Below, piece after piece: positions 54,285-62,249 of a stretch of 64,000 nt of DNA. The stretch covers positions 49,407 through 113,406 of IMG/VR virus record IMGVR_UViG_3300021961_000038; one strand, given 5' to 3'. The notes under the pieces are model-generated. The model made no database searches, was not told where the DNA came from, and saw only the letters and a list, made by a program, of their open reading frames with translations. The DNA comes from a virus. Each line of letters starts with the position of its first letter. The stretch's first letter is position 1. Position numbers and translations under genes: made by a program.

Positions 54285-54313
54285 AGTATATAGTGATTTA
54301 TCTTAGTTGTCAA
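54285..54313 (-). promoter_or_regulatory. Sigma-70-like promoter for the dsbA operon
   Basis: TTGACA (minus strand, 54313-54308), 17 bases, TATACT (54290-54285). The nearest match to full consensus in this region; it drives dsbA and the membrane genes. Confidence 0.75.
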
Positions 54314-54869
54314 GTTTTTTAAATGGAATTGAAACAGATTTATCCAAACAAGTAAACCAAACATTATTTGGACCGTTATCGAAATTACTTGGTAACAGTT
54401 CATTTACGGCTTTGTTTACACCTGGAAAATCAATATCATGCCCGCATAACCATCCATTTGATTTTAATTTTGATTTAAAATTTTTAATATCGGTTGCAAC
54501 ACTATTATAATCATGACTTGCGTCTATAAAAACAAAATCTAAATCGTTAGGAACTAGACCGTGTACGTTAAAACTATTTCCTTGTATTGGAATTAATCTT
54601 TCACCGTATTTTTCTTTAATGCTTTCATTATAGAATAGTTTAATATCATAATCAATAGCATACATTGTTAGATCGGGAAATGCATCTAATAACCAATAAG
54701 TTGTTCGTCCACAGTGTGTTCCTACTTCACAACCTATTTTAGGATTAAAGTTTTTAAGTAAATCAACTAGAAAATGTGTTCTTTTATTTGGACCGTTATA
54801 TTCTATGGTCCATTTTACTGGAAGTCTATTCTTCTTTACCAACTTTAGGTTTGCTCTCTTTAAGTTCAT
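54303..54869 (-). CDS. Class I SAM-dependent methyltransferase
   Basis: The frame is open to 54935, but this would overlap the upstream gene by over 100 bases; the ATG at 54869 gives 188 residues and is preferred. Motif I is IGCEVGTHCGRTTYWLL, motif II the acidic MYAIDYDI, and DLDFVFIDASHDYNSVATDI is the post-motif region, as in methyltransf_24-type enzymes. The LCGHDIDFPGVNKAV segment is also typical. The target (sugar, protein or small molecule) is not visible. The chosen start lacks a clear ribosome site. Confidence 0.7.
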   Translation of the reverse strand: MNLKRANLKLVKKNRLPVKWTIEYNGPNKRTHFLVDLLKNFNPKIGCEVGTHCGRTTYWLLDAFPDLTMYAIDYDIKLFYNESIKEKYGERLIPIQGNSFNVHGLVPNDLDFVFIDASHDYNSVATDIKNFKSKLKSNGWLCGHDIDFPGVNKAVNELLPSNFDNGPNNVWFTCLDKSVSIPFKKLDN

Positions 54870-55527
54870 ATTGCCAAGTTGTGCCGTCGCCGTGATTAGC
54901 AGACCATTTAGGATTGTCTTCAACACTAAACTCATGTGTACTTACCTTAAAGTTTGCTGTTTTAGTCTCTGAACTGACTAAACTTTGATCGAACCATTTG
55001 CATCTATTATTAGGTTGTGCGGCAAATTGTCCGTTGTCTAATCTAATAACGTTGAATGCTTTATGTTCGTTTGGTGTTTCAGAAAGACTTACATTTAATT
55101 CGTTAGGTTCTGAATGGCAACTGTCAATGGTAAACATATATTCACCATGATGTAATTGTTTGTCCTTACCAAAGTATGCTACACGACATTCTTTAAGTGT
55201 TTCTTTTCTTATAACTGTAATATGATAGGAAAAAGCGTCCCATATTTCTAAATTATCTAACGGAAGAAGTTCTTTACGATCGACATTAGTTCGCCACACA
55301 TAAGCACTTAAAGGTAACTTGTCATATAATGCACCATATTCAGTTAGCAGTGATTCAATATATAATGCTTTTCCTCTGATGCTTTTAACCGAAACCCATA
55401 TGCAATGAGCATATTCGCCTTCACCTAATAATTTTCCTGGAAATTCTGGATCAGGAGTTAAATCATACAAGTATTCTTTTCTAACAAAGCACTCAACGGG
55501 TGGTATGTTTGCTACCAAGTAGGCCAT
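54826..55527 (-). CDS. Unknown 233-residue protein
   Basis: The function is not recognised. The protein has a beta-rich pattern with charged loops and motifs VECFVRKEYLYDLTPDP, CIWVSVKSIRGKALY, VWRTNVDRKELLPL and QPNNRCKWFDQSL. From memory a similar protein occurs in many marine T4-like phages. It has a GAGAGG ribosome site directly after the terminator-like hairpin at 55547-55573. Downstream it overlaps the methyltransferase gene. Confidence 0.6.
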   Translation of the reverse strand: MAYLVANIPPVECFVRKEYLYDLTPDPEFPGKLLGEGEYAHCIWVSVKSIRGKALYIESLLTEYGALYDKLPLSAYVWRTNVDRKELLPLDNLEIWDAFSYHITVIRKETLKECRVAYFGKDKQLHHGEYMFTIDSCHSEPNELNVSLSETPNEHKAFNVIRLDNGQFAAQPNNRCKWFDQSLVSSETKTANFKVSTHEFSVEDNPKWSANHGDGTTWQYELKESKPKVGKEE

Positions 55528-55546
55528 AGGGTTCCTCTCTTTCGTT

Positions 55547-55573
55547 AAAAAAGAGGTTACTGAGCAACCCCTT
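55547..55573 (-). terminator. Rho-independent terminator after the glycosyltransferase-like gene
   Basis: On the minus strand an 8-bp stem (AAGGGGTT with AACCTCTT, one G-U pair) with a 7-nt loop is followed by a run of six T. It sits 10 bases after the stop at 55583 and before the next gene. Confidence 0.7.
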
Positions 55574-55579
55574 CAGTAG

Positions 55580-55587
55580 TATTTAGT
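55580..55587 (-). promoter_or_regulatory. TAAATA octamer candidate before the terminator
   Basis: Minus-strand ACTAAATA at the stop of the glycosyltransferase-like gene, two mismatches from TATAAATA. Its position upstream of a terminator makes a promoter role doubtful. Confidence 0.15.
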
Positions 55588-56347
55588 TTTTTACGTGTAG
55601 GAAGGCTCGCTTATCAACCAGTTCTGGATCTCTTGATTTGACTTTTCCTTTAGCATGACCTAACCAGTGAGAAAGTAAACTTCCTGAAAACACATGACTA
55701 GTTCCTAGATGACTGCTTAAACTTTTAAAATATTCATCGGGCATTGTGTTTTTTACCTTCCACCAAGCACTGGTATCAAAATAAGGCTTTACTTTGTATA
55801 TATCTCCCGAATAGTACACTTCAACAAACTGTTCCATAAAGTTATGAAATTCCGGATGGTTTCTATTATATGATATAAATCCAGTTTCAGGACCTGTATC
55901 AAAGTGCTGTCCCATATAGTGTGCTAAACAGTTAGGAGTTATTTTGTAAACAAACAAATCATTAATGAAATTACCTACCCATACATCAGCATCTAGCCAA
56001 ACTAAGGTATCTCTTTCTAATATTTTAGATGCTTCGTGTTGAGCACCAACTTTAATGCTGAGTCTAGCACATTTAGTCTTGTGGCAATTTAATGTAAACT
56101 TATTATAAAATTCATTTTTGTTTAGATCGTGCTGTATTATTCTCGGATCATCAACAGGAATGCCATCCTCTGTCCATACATGAAGTGATTTATTTTTAGG
56201 AAAATAATGTAAAAATGTTTTTATAAGTCGGTAACCACAGTGTTCGTAGTAGTCTCGACTCATAGATGTAATAACATCGTATGGTGTAGTACTGGTCCTT
56301 CTTTGTTCCAGTGAATTACTTCTTTTTTCTTCCTTGACAGTGGGCAC
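55583..56347 (-). CDS. Glycosyltransferase-like protein (GT-A/DxD)
   Basis: The 254-residue protein has a GT-A-type pattern: the N-terminal YDVITSMSRDYYEHCGYR and a D119-A-D121 motif after a strand (LVWLDADVWVG), typical of DxD metal-binding sites. HYMGQHFDTGPETGFISYNR and the HPEFHNFMEQFVEVYYSG region are also typical of GT8-like or capsular polysaccharide-type transferases. The first 20 residues overlap the upstream gene, so the true start may be later. It could decorate virion proteins or the host surface. Confidence 0.68.
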   Translation of the reverse strand: MPTVKEEKRSNSLEQRRTSTTPYDVITSMSRDYYEHCGYRLIKTFLHYFPKNKSLHVWTEDGIPVDDPRIIQHDLNKNEFYNKFTLNCHKTKCARLSIKVGAQHEASKILERDTLVWLDADVWVGNFINDLFVYKITPNCLAHYMGQHFDTGPETGFISYNRNHPEFHNFMEQFVEVYYSGDIYKVKPYFDTSAWWKVKNTMPDEYFKSLSSHLGTSHVFSGSLLSHWLGHAKGKVKSRDPELVDKRAFLHVKN

Positions 56348-56552
56348 GTTGTGAAAATCCTTTTGGGTTATTACAGTTAATAGACTTTTTGTATTTCTCG
56401 CTCCACTTTTCTTCTACTTTTTTCTTTTTGTGCAGTTTAGCATGAGGTACTTTTAAGTTCTTTTTTCCGTACACATCACCTATTTTGTGTGTGTAAGATA
56501 AATGAGCAGGATCTAAACCGTAGAAATAGTCTACAAATTCTTTTGCTCTCAT
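56316..56552 (-). CDS. Small basic protein with a capsid-targeting-like N-terminus
   Basis: The 78-residue protein begins MRAKEFVDYF, similar to the EF start of T4 internal head proteins. The C-terminus is very basic with a motif NNPKGFSQRAHCQGRKKK, a conserved module that recurs, from memory, in several marine T4-like phage proteins. A nucleic-acid-binding role inside the head is possible. It overlaps the GT gene by 32 bases. Confidence 0.55.
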   Translation of the reverse strand: MRAKEFVDYFYGLDPAHLSYTHKIGDVYGKKNLKVPHAKLHKKKKVEEKWSEKYKKSINCNNPKGFSQRAHCQGRKKK

Positions 56553-57283
56553 TTTTTAGTAGTTTCTAATTCTTTTAAGAATGAAGCAAATTCTGATTTA
56601 AGAGTATCTTCTGTTTTTAACTCTTTCTTTGTTTTTGCTATAATTTTTTCAGCCGGTGAAAGTTCTTTTGCTGGACCTTTGATTGTAAAAGAATCTCTAT
56701 TAGCATTGTATTCTACTTCTTTACCAGTAGCCATTTTATATAATTGTTGTACTAATGGAATCATATCCGGATTTTTTGTTGTTTTCCATAATAGATCATC
56801 CATTGCACTTTGCATAACATGATTAAATTGTGGCCTTTTAACTACAAGATCACCTTCTTGCATTTGTAAACTTTCATTAAGTTTTTCCTTCCAAGGAGCA
56901 GGGTTTAATGTTTCAAAAAGTTTATTAAGTTTGTCTTCCATACTTGTTATTCTATCTAATACATTATCCCAACCAGGTTGCGTAGTGTTGGCATTAGGAT
57001 TTGCTGGTGTTGGTCTTGGTTTTGGATTTTCACTATACATAGAAACAGATGGTGTAGATCGTTTTACTCCGGCAAGTGTAGCAAAATCATTTGCACTAGT
57101 ATCACTTACTCCAGGAATAAATTTATTTCCAATACTTTCATTAACTTGTTTTGCATGAGACGATGGACTTACTTCTGTGCTTTCTTGTTTTTTAGGAGCA
57201 CCTACTGGACCGTCAACTGTTAATCCTTTGTTAACTATTCCTAAATTATTAAACTTATTAAGAATGTTATGTAAATCTGCCAT
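56549..57283 (-). CDS. Unknown 244-residue protein, possible head-associated
   Basis: The protein has long stretches of low complexity (NPKPRPTPANPNANTTQP) and a coiled helix (DRITSMEDKLNKLFETL), ending in a charged helix rich in K and E. The DFATLAGVKRST motif is similar to LKKLAGVNVV in the nearby 71-residue gene. It overlaps the small basic protein by 4 bases. It may be a core or scaffold-like protein. Confidence 0.5.
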   Translation of the reverse strand: MADLHNILNKFNNLGIVNKGLTVDGPVGAPKKQESTEVSPSSHAKQVNESIGNKFIPGVSDTSANDFATLAGVKRSTPSVSMYSENPKPRPTPANPNANTTQPGWDNVLDRITSMEDKLNKLFETLNPAPWKEKLNESLQMQEGDLVVKRPQFNHVMQSAMDDLLWKTTKNPDMIPLVQQLYKMATGKEVEYNANRDSFTIKGPAKELSPAEKIIAKTKKELKTEDTLKSEFASFLKELETTKK

Positions 57284-57285
57284 AA

Positions 57286-57750
57286 TTATTTTCCTGTTTT
57301 TTCTAAACGATGTAATCTTTTAATCAACTCTTTCTTTAGTTCTGGATCTTTATCTGTGTTAGGATTCATCTGAATATCCAGTAATGCTTTTTTCTTTGCT
57401 TCGTAATCTGTCATTTTTTGTAATTTATCTGTAAGTGTTTCGAAGTAACCATCTTTCATATCTCTCATGCTCATCATACGTTTGCGTTCTGCTTCTTGCT
57501 GACGCTCACCTTCCATGTATGCATGAAGTGTTTTTAATTGTTCGTGTACACCACTAAATTTGTTTTGGAACCACTCTGGAAATACACCACCTTTGTGTAC
57601 GTGATCTTTAATTTCGTCAGCGGCATATTTGATAAAAGCAATTTGATTGTCTAGCATTTCTGCTTCATAACTTGATGCTGGTTCATCATAATCTTCTTCG
57701 TTAATATCTGATTCAAAAACTTTCTTTAATATATCTTCTTTTTCCATCAT
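57286..57750 (-). CDS. Unknown 154-residue helical protein
   Basis: A mostly helical acidic/basic protein, with KGGVFPEWFQNKFSGVHEQL and a coiled-coil-like segment rich in R, E and M near residues 85-120. Similar domains with PEW-x-Q-x-K appear in marine phage proteins, from memory. It belongs to the head-like module. The ATG has an AGGAG site and the gene is 2 bases from the downstream gene. Confidence 0.5.
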   Translation of the reverse strand: MMEKEDILKKVFESDINEEDYDEPASSYEAEMLDNQIAFIKYAADEIKDHVHKGGVFPEWFQNKFSGVHEQLKTLHAYMEGERQQEAERKRMMSMRDMKDGYFETLTDKLQKMTDYEAKKKALLDIQMNPNTDKDPELKKELIKRLHRLEKTGK

Positions 57751-57758
57751 TAATACTC

Positions 57759-57998
57759 CTAACGTTTTAACACACCACCAAATAGCGATGTCCCTTTCAT
57801 ATCTAAAGCATTGTCTGTTGGTTTTTGCATTTTTGCTTTAGGTGGTTTAGCAGGCATACCTTTTTTACCATAGGCATTACGTGCTCTTTTATCTCCAATA
57901 GCAATGTGAGGTGATACTACTGTTGCTATATTACCAGAACTTGTAGAACCTGCTGTTGCATCTTCACTCAAATCAACGATAAATTCTTTTATCTTCAT
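57759..57998 (-). CDS. Small putative internal head protein with T4-CTS-like N-terminus
   Basis: This 79-residue protein starts MKIKEFIVDLSEDATAG. The first part is close to the T4 capsid targeting sequence (MKTYQEFIAEA), and L-S-E gives a possible prohead protease cleavage site (L/I-x-E) after residue 12. The rest is basic and glycine-rich (RARNAYGKKGMPAKPPKAK), which fits a packaged DNA-binding internal protein. It is only a prediction. Confidence 0.55.
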   Translation of the reverse strand: MKIKEFIVDLSEDATAGSTSSGNIATVVSPHIAIGDKRARNAYGKKGMPAKPPKAKMQKPTDNALDMKGTSLFGGVLKR

Positions 57999-58756
57999 TT
58001 TTTCTTTCCTCTACGCATATTTAGTTGCCATTGGGCCATGCGTCGACGTTCTCCGGAACTAGATTTTGCTATCTTTTCTAGTTGCCCTAAGGTTGCATTT
58101 TTAGGTATTCCAACACGTTTGCTTAGTCCTTTGCGTCCTGGGTTCTTGCCATCAGCAAAGTTTTCTTTACTGATAATTTTGTCCAGTTCTTTTTCATAGG
58201 ATTCTAACCAAGTTTCTTTTTTCGGCTCTTCTTCAACATCTCCCTTGAAGAATCTGTCCAAACCCATTTTAACAGTTTCTAATGAATCTTCGTCTGCTTG
58301 ATACTTAATACCGTAACCACCAGCCGCGATCCAGCCACGTATGTTTTGACCCCTATCGTCTATGAGAATGTTCGGGGTACCGTCCGGTTGGGTCGCCCAC
58401 TTAGGTTTATTACCTGTGATAATAATATCCTTAGGTAGTGGGTTGAGATGCTTTGATATCCAACTTCTTTTATGTTTTTCAGAATTTGAACCATCACCGC
58501 GTAACGGACTTGAACAAATATTATAATGATCCACATAACTTAAAACTAACTTTAATAGTTGCGGAACATTAGGAAACATAGGTAATCTTGAAAAGAAATC
58601 AGTTCCAATCATTTTATCTAATGTTGGATCAATTTTAGCAGGCGGAATATCTCTATAAGATCCAGTAGGTACTCCTGCCATCTTAGCATATTCAGAAAAG
58701 AAATCTGCAAGTACACCGTCCATATCTAAATAAATTTCTGTTTTCTTTTTATCCAT
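57995..58756 (-). CDS. 5'(3')-deoxyribonucleotidase-like (HAD) protein with basic C-terminal module
   Basis: The 253-residue protein has an N-terminal HAD domain: D11-M-D13-G-V-L-A-D-F-F (EIYLDMDGVLADFF), SSPLRGDG, then ILIDDRGQNIRGW, characteristic of NT5C-type nucleotidases. The last 50 residues are a basic module with NPGRKGLSKRVGIP and RRRMAQWQLNMRRG, seen from memory in other marine phage proteins. It probably dephosphorylates deoxynucleotides or is a packaged enzyme. The stop overlaps the next gene. Confidence 0.75.
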   Translation of the reverse strand: MDKKKTEIYLDMDGVLADFFSEYAKMAGVPTGSYRDIPPAKIDPTLDKMIGTDFFSRLPMFPNVPQLLKLVLSYVDHYNICSSPLRGDGSNSEKHKRSWISKHLNPLPKDIIITGNKPKWATQPDGTPNILIDDRGQNIRGWIAAGGYGIKYQADEDSLETVKMGLDRFFKGDVEEEPKKETWLESYEKELDKIISKENFADGKNPGRKGLSKRVGIPKNATLGQLEKIAKSSSGERRRMAQWQLNMRRGKKK

Positions 58757-58971
58757 TATTTTGTTCTACCTCTAAAACCTTTAAAGCCACCTTGCATATA
58801 TGGACGTCTAAACCATAATTCAAACCATTCTTTGTCACCAGGCTTAATACCTAACTTACGTTCTTTATCTTTTAACTCTTGAGCAGTATGCGACATATTT
58901 TCTAACGATTGTTCGTTATCATTTCTAACTACATTTACTCCTGCTAATTTTTTTAATTCATCTAAAGTCAT
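58756..58971 (-). CDS. Small unknown protein of the head-like module
   Basis: The 71-residue protein begins MTLDELKKLAGVNVV and ends with WFELWFRRPYMQGGFKGFRG, a basic aromatic end. No function is known. It overlaps its neighbours by one and four bases. Confidence 0.5.
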   Translation of the reverse strand: MTLDELKKLAGVNVVRNDNEQSLENMSHTAQELKDKERKLGIKPGDKEWFELWFRRPYMQGGFKGFRGRTK

Positions 58972-59849
58972 CGATATTTTTTAGGTTTACCCTTGCCCAG
59001 TTTTAATTTTTTAACATTCATGTATTCACCACCAACAGGTACATCTTTTGTTGCATTCTGTTTTGTAACTATGCCAACACCAGCGGCTTCTTCTTTTTTA
59101 AACTTATTTGTGAATGCATCTTTATCGCCTTTGGCCGCCGCGGCTCTTCTTGCTTTAACTTTATCTGCAACACTTAATTCTTGTGGTAGAGATTTCTTTT
59201 TAATTGTTGTGCGTGGTACATTACGTGTAGCAAAACCAAAAACTTCAGTTACTTCTAAACCCATGCCTGCTCTTACTCTATTGTACATTTGTTTTGCAAG
59301 GGTATCATTACCTGGAACTCCAGACTTAAATGATCCAAAGTCTCCATTGACTGCAAAACTTCTAAGTTTACTAGCACTCATACCAGCAACACCTTCGTCA
59401 TCAGGATCACGTTCTCCACTGCTTACAACTTTCATGTTTGCAAACTTAAATGGAACTTCTCCTTTTTGATCAGGCTTTCCGTTATACTTGTCCATTAAAT
59501 CTTGATATTGTTGTACCCTGTCACTGCCAGCAACAAGAATTACATTATCATATCCTAATCCTTGTAGATGTTGAAACATCTGAATAATTGTTTTTACACT
59601 AGTGTTTCTATCAACCTTAATACTAAACATCTGTTCAGCAAAATGAACTTTTTCTGCGAATGATAAAGGATCTGTTTTAGGCTTTTGTGATTTGCTTAAA
59701 AATAAAATAGGATCGCCTAAAAACTTTTGTGCGTACTGCTTTACAGTATCAACTACTTTTTGATGACCAATAGTCGGAGGATTCATTCTTCCCCAAGTAA
59801 CAACTGCTGTTTTGTTAGGTGCTTCTGTAAGAAATTCTGTTATTTTCAT
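58968..59849 (-). CDS. Nucleotidyltransferase with T4-CTS-like N-terminus
   Basis: The 293-residue protein starts MKITEFLTEAPNKT; residues 1-10 resemble the T4 capsid targeting sequence, with a possible cleavage after FLTE. It continues as an HxGH-type nucleotidyltransferase domain: GRMNPPTIGHQKV (20-33), VAGSDRVQQY near 100 and MSASKLRSFA around 157-166 (SxxKxR). This is the NMN/cytidylyltransferase superfamily. The C-terminal 90 residues are basic and end in KLKLGKGKPKKYR. It may be packaged in the head and act after injection. Confidence 0.75.
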   Translation of the reverse strand: MKITEFLTEAPNKTAVVTWGRMNPPTIGHQKVVDTVKQYAQKFLGDPILFLSKSQKPKTDPLSFAEKVHFAEQMFSIKVDRNTSVKTIIQMFQHLQGLGYDNVILVAGSDRVQQYQDLMDKYNGKPDQKGEVPFKFANMKVVSSGERDPDDEGVAGMSASKLRSFAVNGDFGSFKSGVPGNDTLAKQMYNRVRAGMGLEVTEVFGFATRNVPRTTIKKKSLPQELSVADKVKARRAAAAKGDKDAFTNKFKKEEAAGVGIVTKQNATKDVPVGGEYMNVKKLKLGKGKPKKYR

Positions 59850-60202
59850 TACGCCTCCTTAGGATCGTAATGCCCATCAACTATATATGGAAGATGCTTT
59901 TTTGCTAATTTTTCTTGTATAGAATCACGAACTTCTTTTGAAAACATTTCTTTTGGATCTCCTGTTAATTTAAACTTGTTATAGTATAAATCACAGCCTT
60001 TGTCAACCATATCTTTAAAGAAAGGTTTGATTTCCTTTACTTCGTCTTTATTTTCTTTAGCAATACGTTTAAGTTTATCAACTATTGGTAAAAAACATTC
60101 TTTGTGTAAAGTATCGTCGTGGTCAATAAAAAATACTACATCATCAGATAGATCTGTATTTTTTTCTTCTTGTTTGGGACTGAAAAGTTCTTTTAATAAC
60201 AT
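59849..60202 (-). CDS. Unknown 117-residue protein, weak HAD-like motif
   Basis: The protein begins MLLKELFSPKQEE, reminiscent of the start of T4 Alt (MELITELFDE). Near residue 26 there is FFIDHDDTLHKECFLP, which fits DxDxT of HAD enzymes only in part; other HAD motifs are absent. Similar sequences without the aspartate pair occur in related phages, from memory, so the HAD call is doubtful. It shares one base with the downstream gene. Confidence 0.45.
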   Translation of the reverse strand: MLLKELFSPKQEEKNTDLSDDVVFFIDHDDTLHKECFLPIVDKLKRIAKENKDEVKEIKPFFKDMVDKGCDLYYNKFKLTGDPKEMFSKEVRDSIQEKLAKKHLPYIVDGHYDPKEA

Positions 60203-60211
60203 CGTTGATCA

Positions 60212-61918
60212 TTACCACTTTTTGCATGACCAATAACGTGCTTTAGTTTTTGGTCCTGGACTATCGCAGTTGTGTCTTGCACGGAAACTTTTTCTACGTG
60301 CAGGAATACTACGTTTAATTTTCATATCAGGATCGCCAAAGTTTACTTTGACAACGTTTCCTTTTGGATTTTTTACATATACCTTAAACTTTTTAACATC
60401 ACCACGCATTGGTTTGTTTAGTTTAACTGAACGTCCTTGGTATTCTGCTTCTTCAATACTTTCGTCGTCATAACCGACCCAACCAAATGTTTCATAAAAC
60501 TCATCACCGTTTAGTGTAACATCAATCATGTCTTGAAACCAATCTTCTTGTTCAACTGACTCTTCTTCTTTAACTTTTTTCTTTTTCTTAGGAGCGTGAC
60601 TGTGTTCAACAACAACACACTCTTTCATGTTAGCAACAGGAATGTTTCTAACAATAAACTGTGAACCATCTTCTCTTACAAATTTAGCATCATAGTGTGT
60701 AACTGTTCCGTCTTCACTTAATGTGTGTTCTCCGTGTAGTACTTCACCTTCACCGAACTTATCATGCTTAAATGATTTAGTGCAAGGATGATAAATGTTA
60801 TCACCTTCTGTAACTTCGGAATGATATTTTTCAAAAATGCTTTCAATTAAATCGTAATCAACAACTTCGTCAAACTGAACACTTTCATTGTGAATGTCAT
60901 TTGTCTGCATCTGCTGTTGGCCTGCTTTTGCTTCGGCTTTTTTTAACAGTCTAATAAATTCTGTTGATAGTTGAGGATCATTTAGAATTTTTTGAATAGG
61001 ACCTAAAATTGATTGTAACCCTTGGGCACCCATACCTTGTGCTGTGCCTTTGGTCATTAACGCATTAAGACCAGTAATCATTCTGCTAGTTTGATTACCC
61101 ATTTTCATTTGACCAGCAACACGTCTTAGTCCTTGTACACCTTTTTGTGTCATCTTACCAATTGCTTTAGCACCAGCAACTGCACCTCTTCCAACTGCTT
61201 GAGCACCTTTAACGGCGGCACCGCCAACTGCTTTAGCACCTGCGGCAACTCCTCTACCAATACCACTTGCAACAGCACCGATTGGAATTTCGTCTAGTTG
61301 TTCATCGTCATTGACACTATCTTCTTTTGGTACGCAATTAGGAACTTCTTTTCCGCCCTTCTTTTTCATACCAACCATTTCGTATCCAGACCAACAAGGA
61401 TCCTTCTTACCTGATTTTAATTTTCCTGCTTCTGTTTGAACATCTTCAAATTCATCTTCACCGTCGTTGTCGTCATATTTGCTTTGATCTGGATCTTTTT
61501 CTAAAGGCATATCTTTAAGTGCCTTTTTCATAACAGCCATAATAAATGTTGATTCGTCTTTGGTGATTGGATTCTTTCCAGCAATCTTATCACTGATGGA
61601 ATTCATTAGATTACTAATTTCAATTTGAGTATCATCTGTTGGTTTAATACGTGCCGCGATATCACCCATTAAACGCCCTGGTGATTGTTTTATTTCTGCA
61701 TTGAATAACTCTGCTTTAATTTTTGGATCGCTAAGATCCTTGTCAGCAAATGCAGGGTTATTTGCACTGCTGTATTTTATCATTGTAGCAGAAGGTGGTG
61801 AAAAAACTATTTTGTCTACTGCTGGCATTACGTCTTGTATAGTTAGACGCTGTGGTTCTTTATCTTTTGCCTCGTGTGCAAAAGAATCTAATGTGTTAAT
61901 TAAATCGCGAAAATCCAT
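60212..61918 (-). CDS. Large head-module protein with Gly/Ala repeat and Cys modules
   Basis: The frame is open to 62011, but AAGGAG followed by ATG at 61918 gives the start (568 residues). It begins MDFRDLINTLDSFAHEA. Near residues 155-185 there is a Cys module (DPCWSGYEMVGMKKKGG), followed by a Gly/Ala/Lys repeat of about 50 residues (GAKAVGGAAVKGAQAVGRGA). The C-terminus has a conserved basic Cys module (RARHNCDSPGPKTKARYW). Such modules are known to me in marine phage proteins of unknown function. An injected or scaffold role is possible. Confidence 0.6.
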   Translation of the reverse strand: MDFRDLINTLDSFAHEAKDKEPQRLTIQDVMPAVDKIVFSPPSATMIKYSSANNPAFADKDLSDPKIKAELFNAEIKQSPGRLMGDIAARIKPTDDTQIEISNLMNSISDKIAGKNPITKDESTFIMAVMKKALKDMPLEKDPDQSKYDDNDGEDEFEDVQTEAGKLKSGKKDPCWSGYEMVGMKKKGGKEVPNCVPKEDSVNDDEQLDEIPIGAVASGIGRGVAAGAKAVGGAAVKGAQAVGRGAVAGAKAIGKMTQKGVQGLRRVAGQMKMGNQTSRMITGLNALMTKGTAQGMGAQGLQSILGPIQKILNDPQLSTEFIRLLKKAEAKAGQQQMQTNDIHNESVQFDEVVDYDLIESIFEKYHSEVTEGDNIYHPCTKSFKHDKFGEGEVLHGEHTLSEDGTVTHYDAKFVREDGSQFIVRNIPVANMKECVVVEHSHAPKKKKKVKEEESVEQEDWFQDMIDVTLNGDEFYETFGWVGYDDESIEEAEYQGRSVKLNKPMRGDVKKFKVYVKNPKGNVVKVNFGDPDMKIKRSIPARRKSFRARHNCDSPGPKTKARYWSCKKW

Positions 61919-61938
61919 AATAATACTCTCCTTATGAG

Positions 61939-61946
61939 TATTTATT
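61939..61946 (-). promoter_or_regulatory. T4-late-like promoter octamer before the large head-module gene
   Basis: Minus-strand AATAAATA, one mismatch from TATAAATA, 21 bases before the start codon with an AAGGAG between. Fits a late promoter for a head-related gene; weak in AT-rich DNA. Confidence 0.35.
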
Positions 61947-61958
61947 ATAGAATGAGTA

Positions 61959-62192
61959 TTAGCGACCTTGTTTGATAACGGTAATATCCGGTGATTTGGC
62001 TGTAAACTCAAGGCCAGCCATCGAACCAGCGTATATTTTACCTGTATAAACCAACTTTAAACGCACTGTATTAAGGATGATGTCCATATACTTGCCTTCG
62101 ACATAACGATCAAGATATGCCTCTGATGTTTTTCCGTTATCTGTACAAGTTACTGTAATTTTTTCTGGTATGCTAGTTGTGTACTGTCCCAT
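61959..62192 (-). CDS. Unknown 77-residue protein
   Basis: A small beta-rich protein (TVTCTDNGKTSEAYLDRYVEG). It is preceded by the GC-rich hairpin at 62213-62234. Function unknown. Confidence 0.55.
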   Translation of the reverse strand: MGQYTTSIPEKITVTCTDNGKTSEAYLDRYVEGKYMDIILNTVRLKLVYTGKIYAGSMAGLEFTAKSPDITVIKQGR

Positions 62193-62212
62193 TTCGAGTC
62201 CTTTAAGAAGTG

Positions 62213-62234
62213 ATAAGGCCCCGTAGGGCCTTAT
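62213..62234 (-). other. GC-rich hairpin between small genes
   Basis: Minus strand ATAAGGCCC-TACG-GGGCCTTAT is a 9-bp stem with a 4-nt loop. It lies between the stop at 62250 and the next start at 62192. No T-run follows, but it may still end or stabilise the upstream mRNA. Confidence 0.55.
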
Positions 62235-62249
62235 ACACAGTTTGGTTAA

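Noticed and set aside
59849-60202. Firm call of a HAD phosphatase for the 117-residue protein
   Set aside because: Only one DxDxT-like motif is present, and the lysine and second acidic motif are missing; relatives seem to lack the aspartates.
61919-62011. Extension of the 568-residue protein to an ATG at 62011
   Set aside because: The AAGGAG site lies directly before 61918, and the extra 31 residues overlap another gene and look non-coding.
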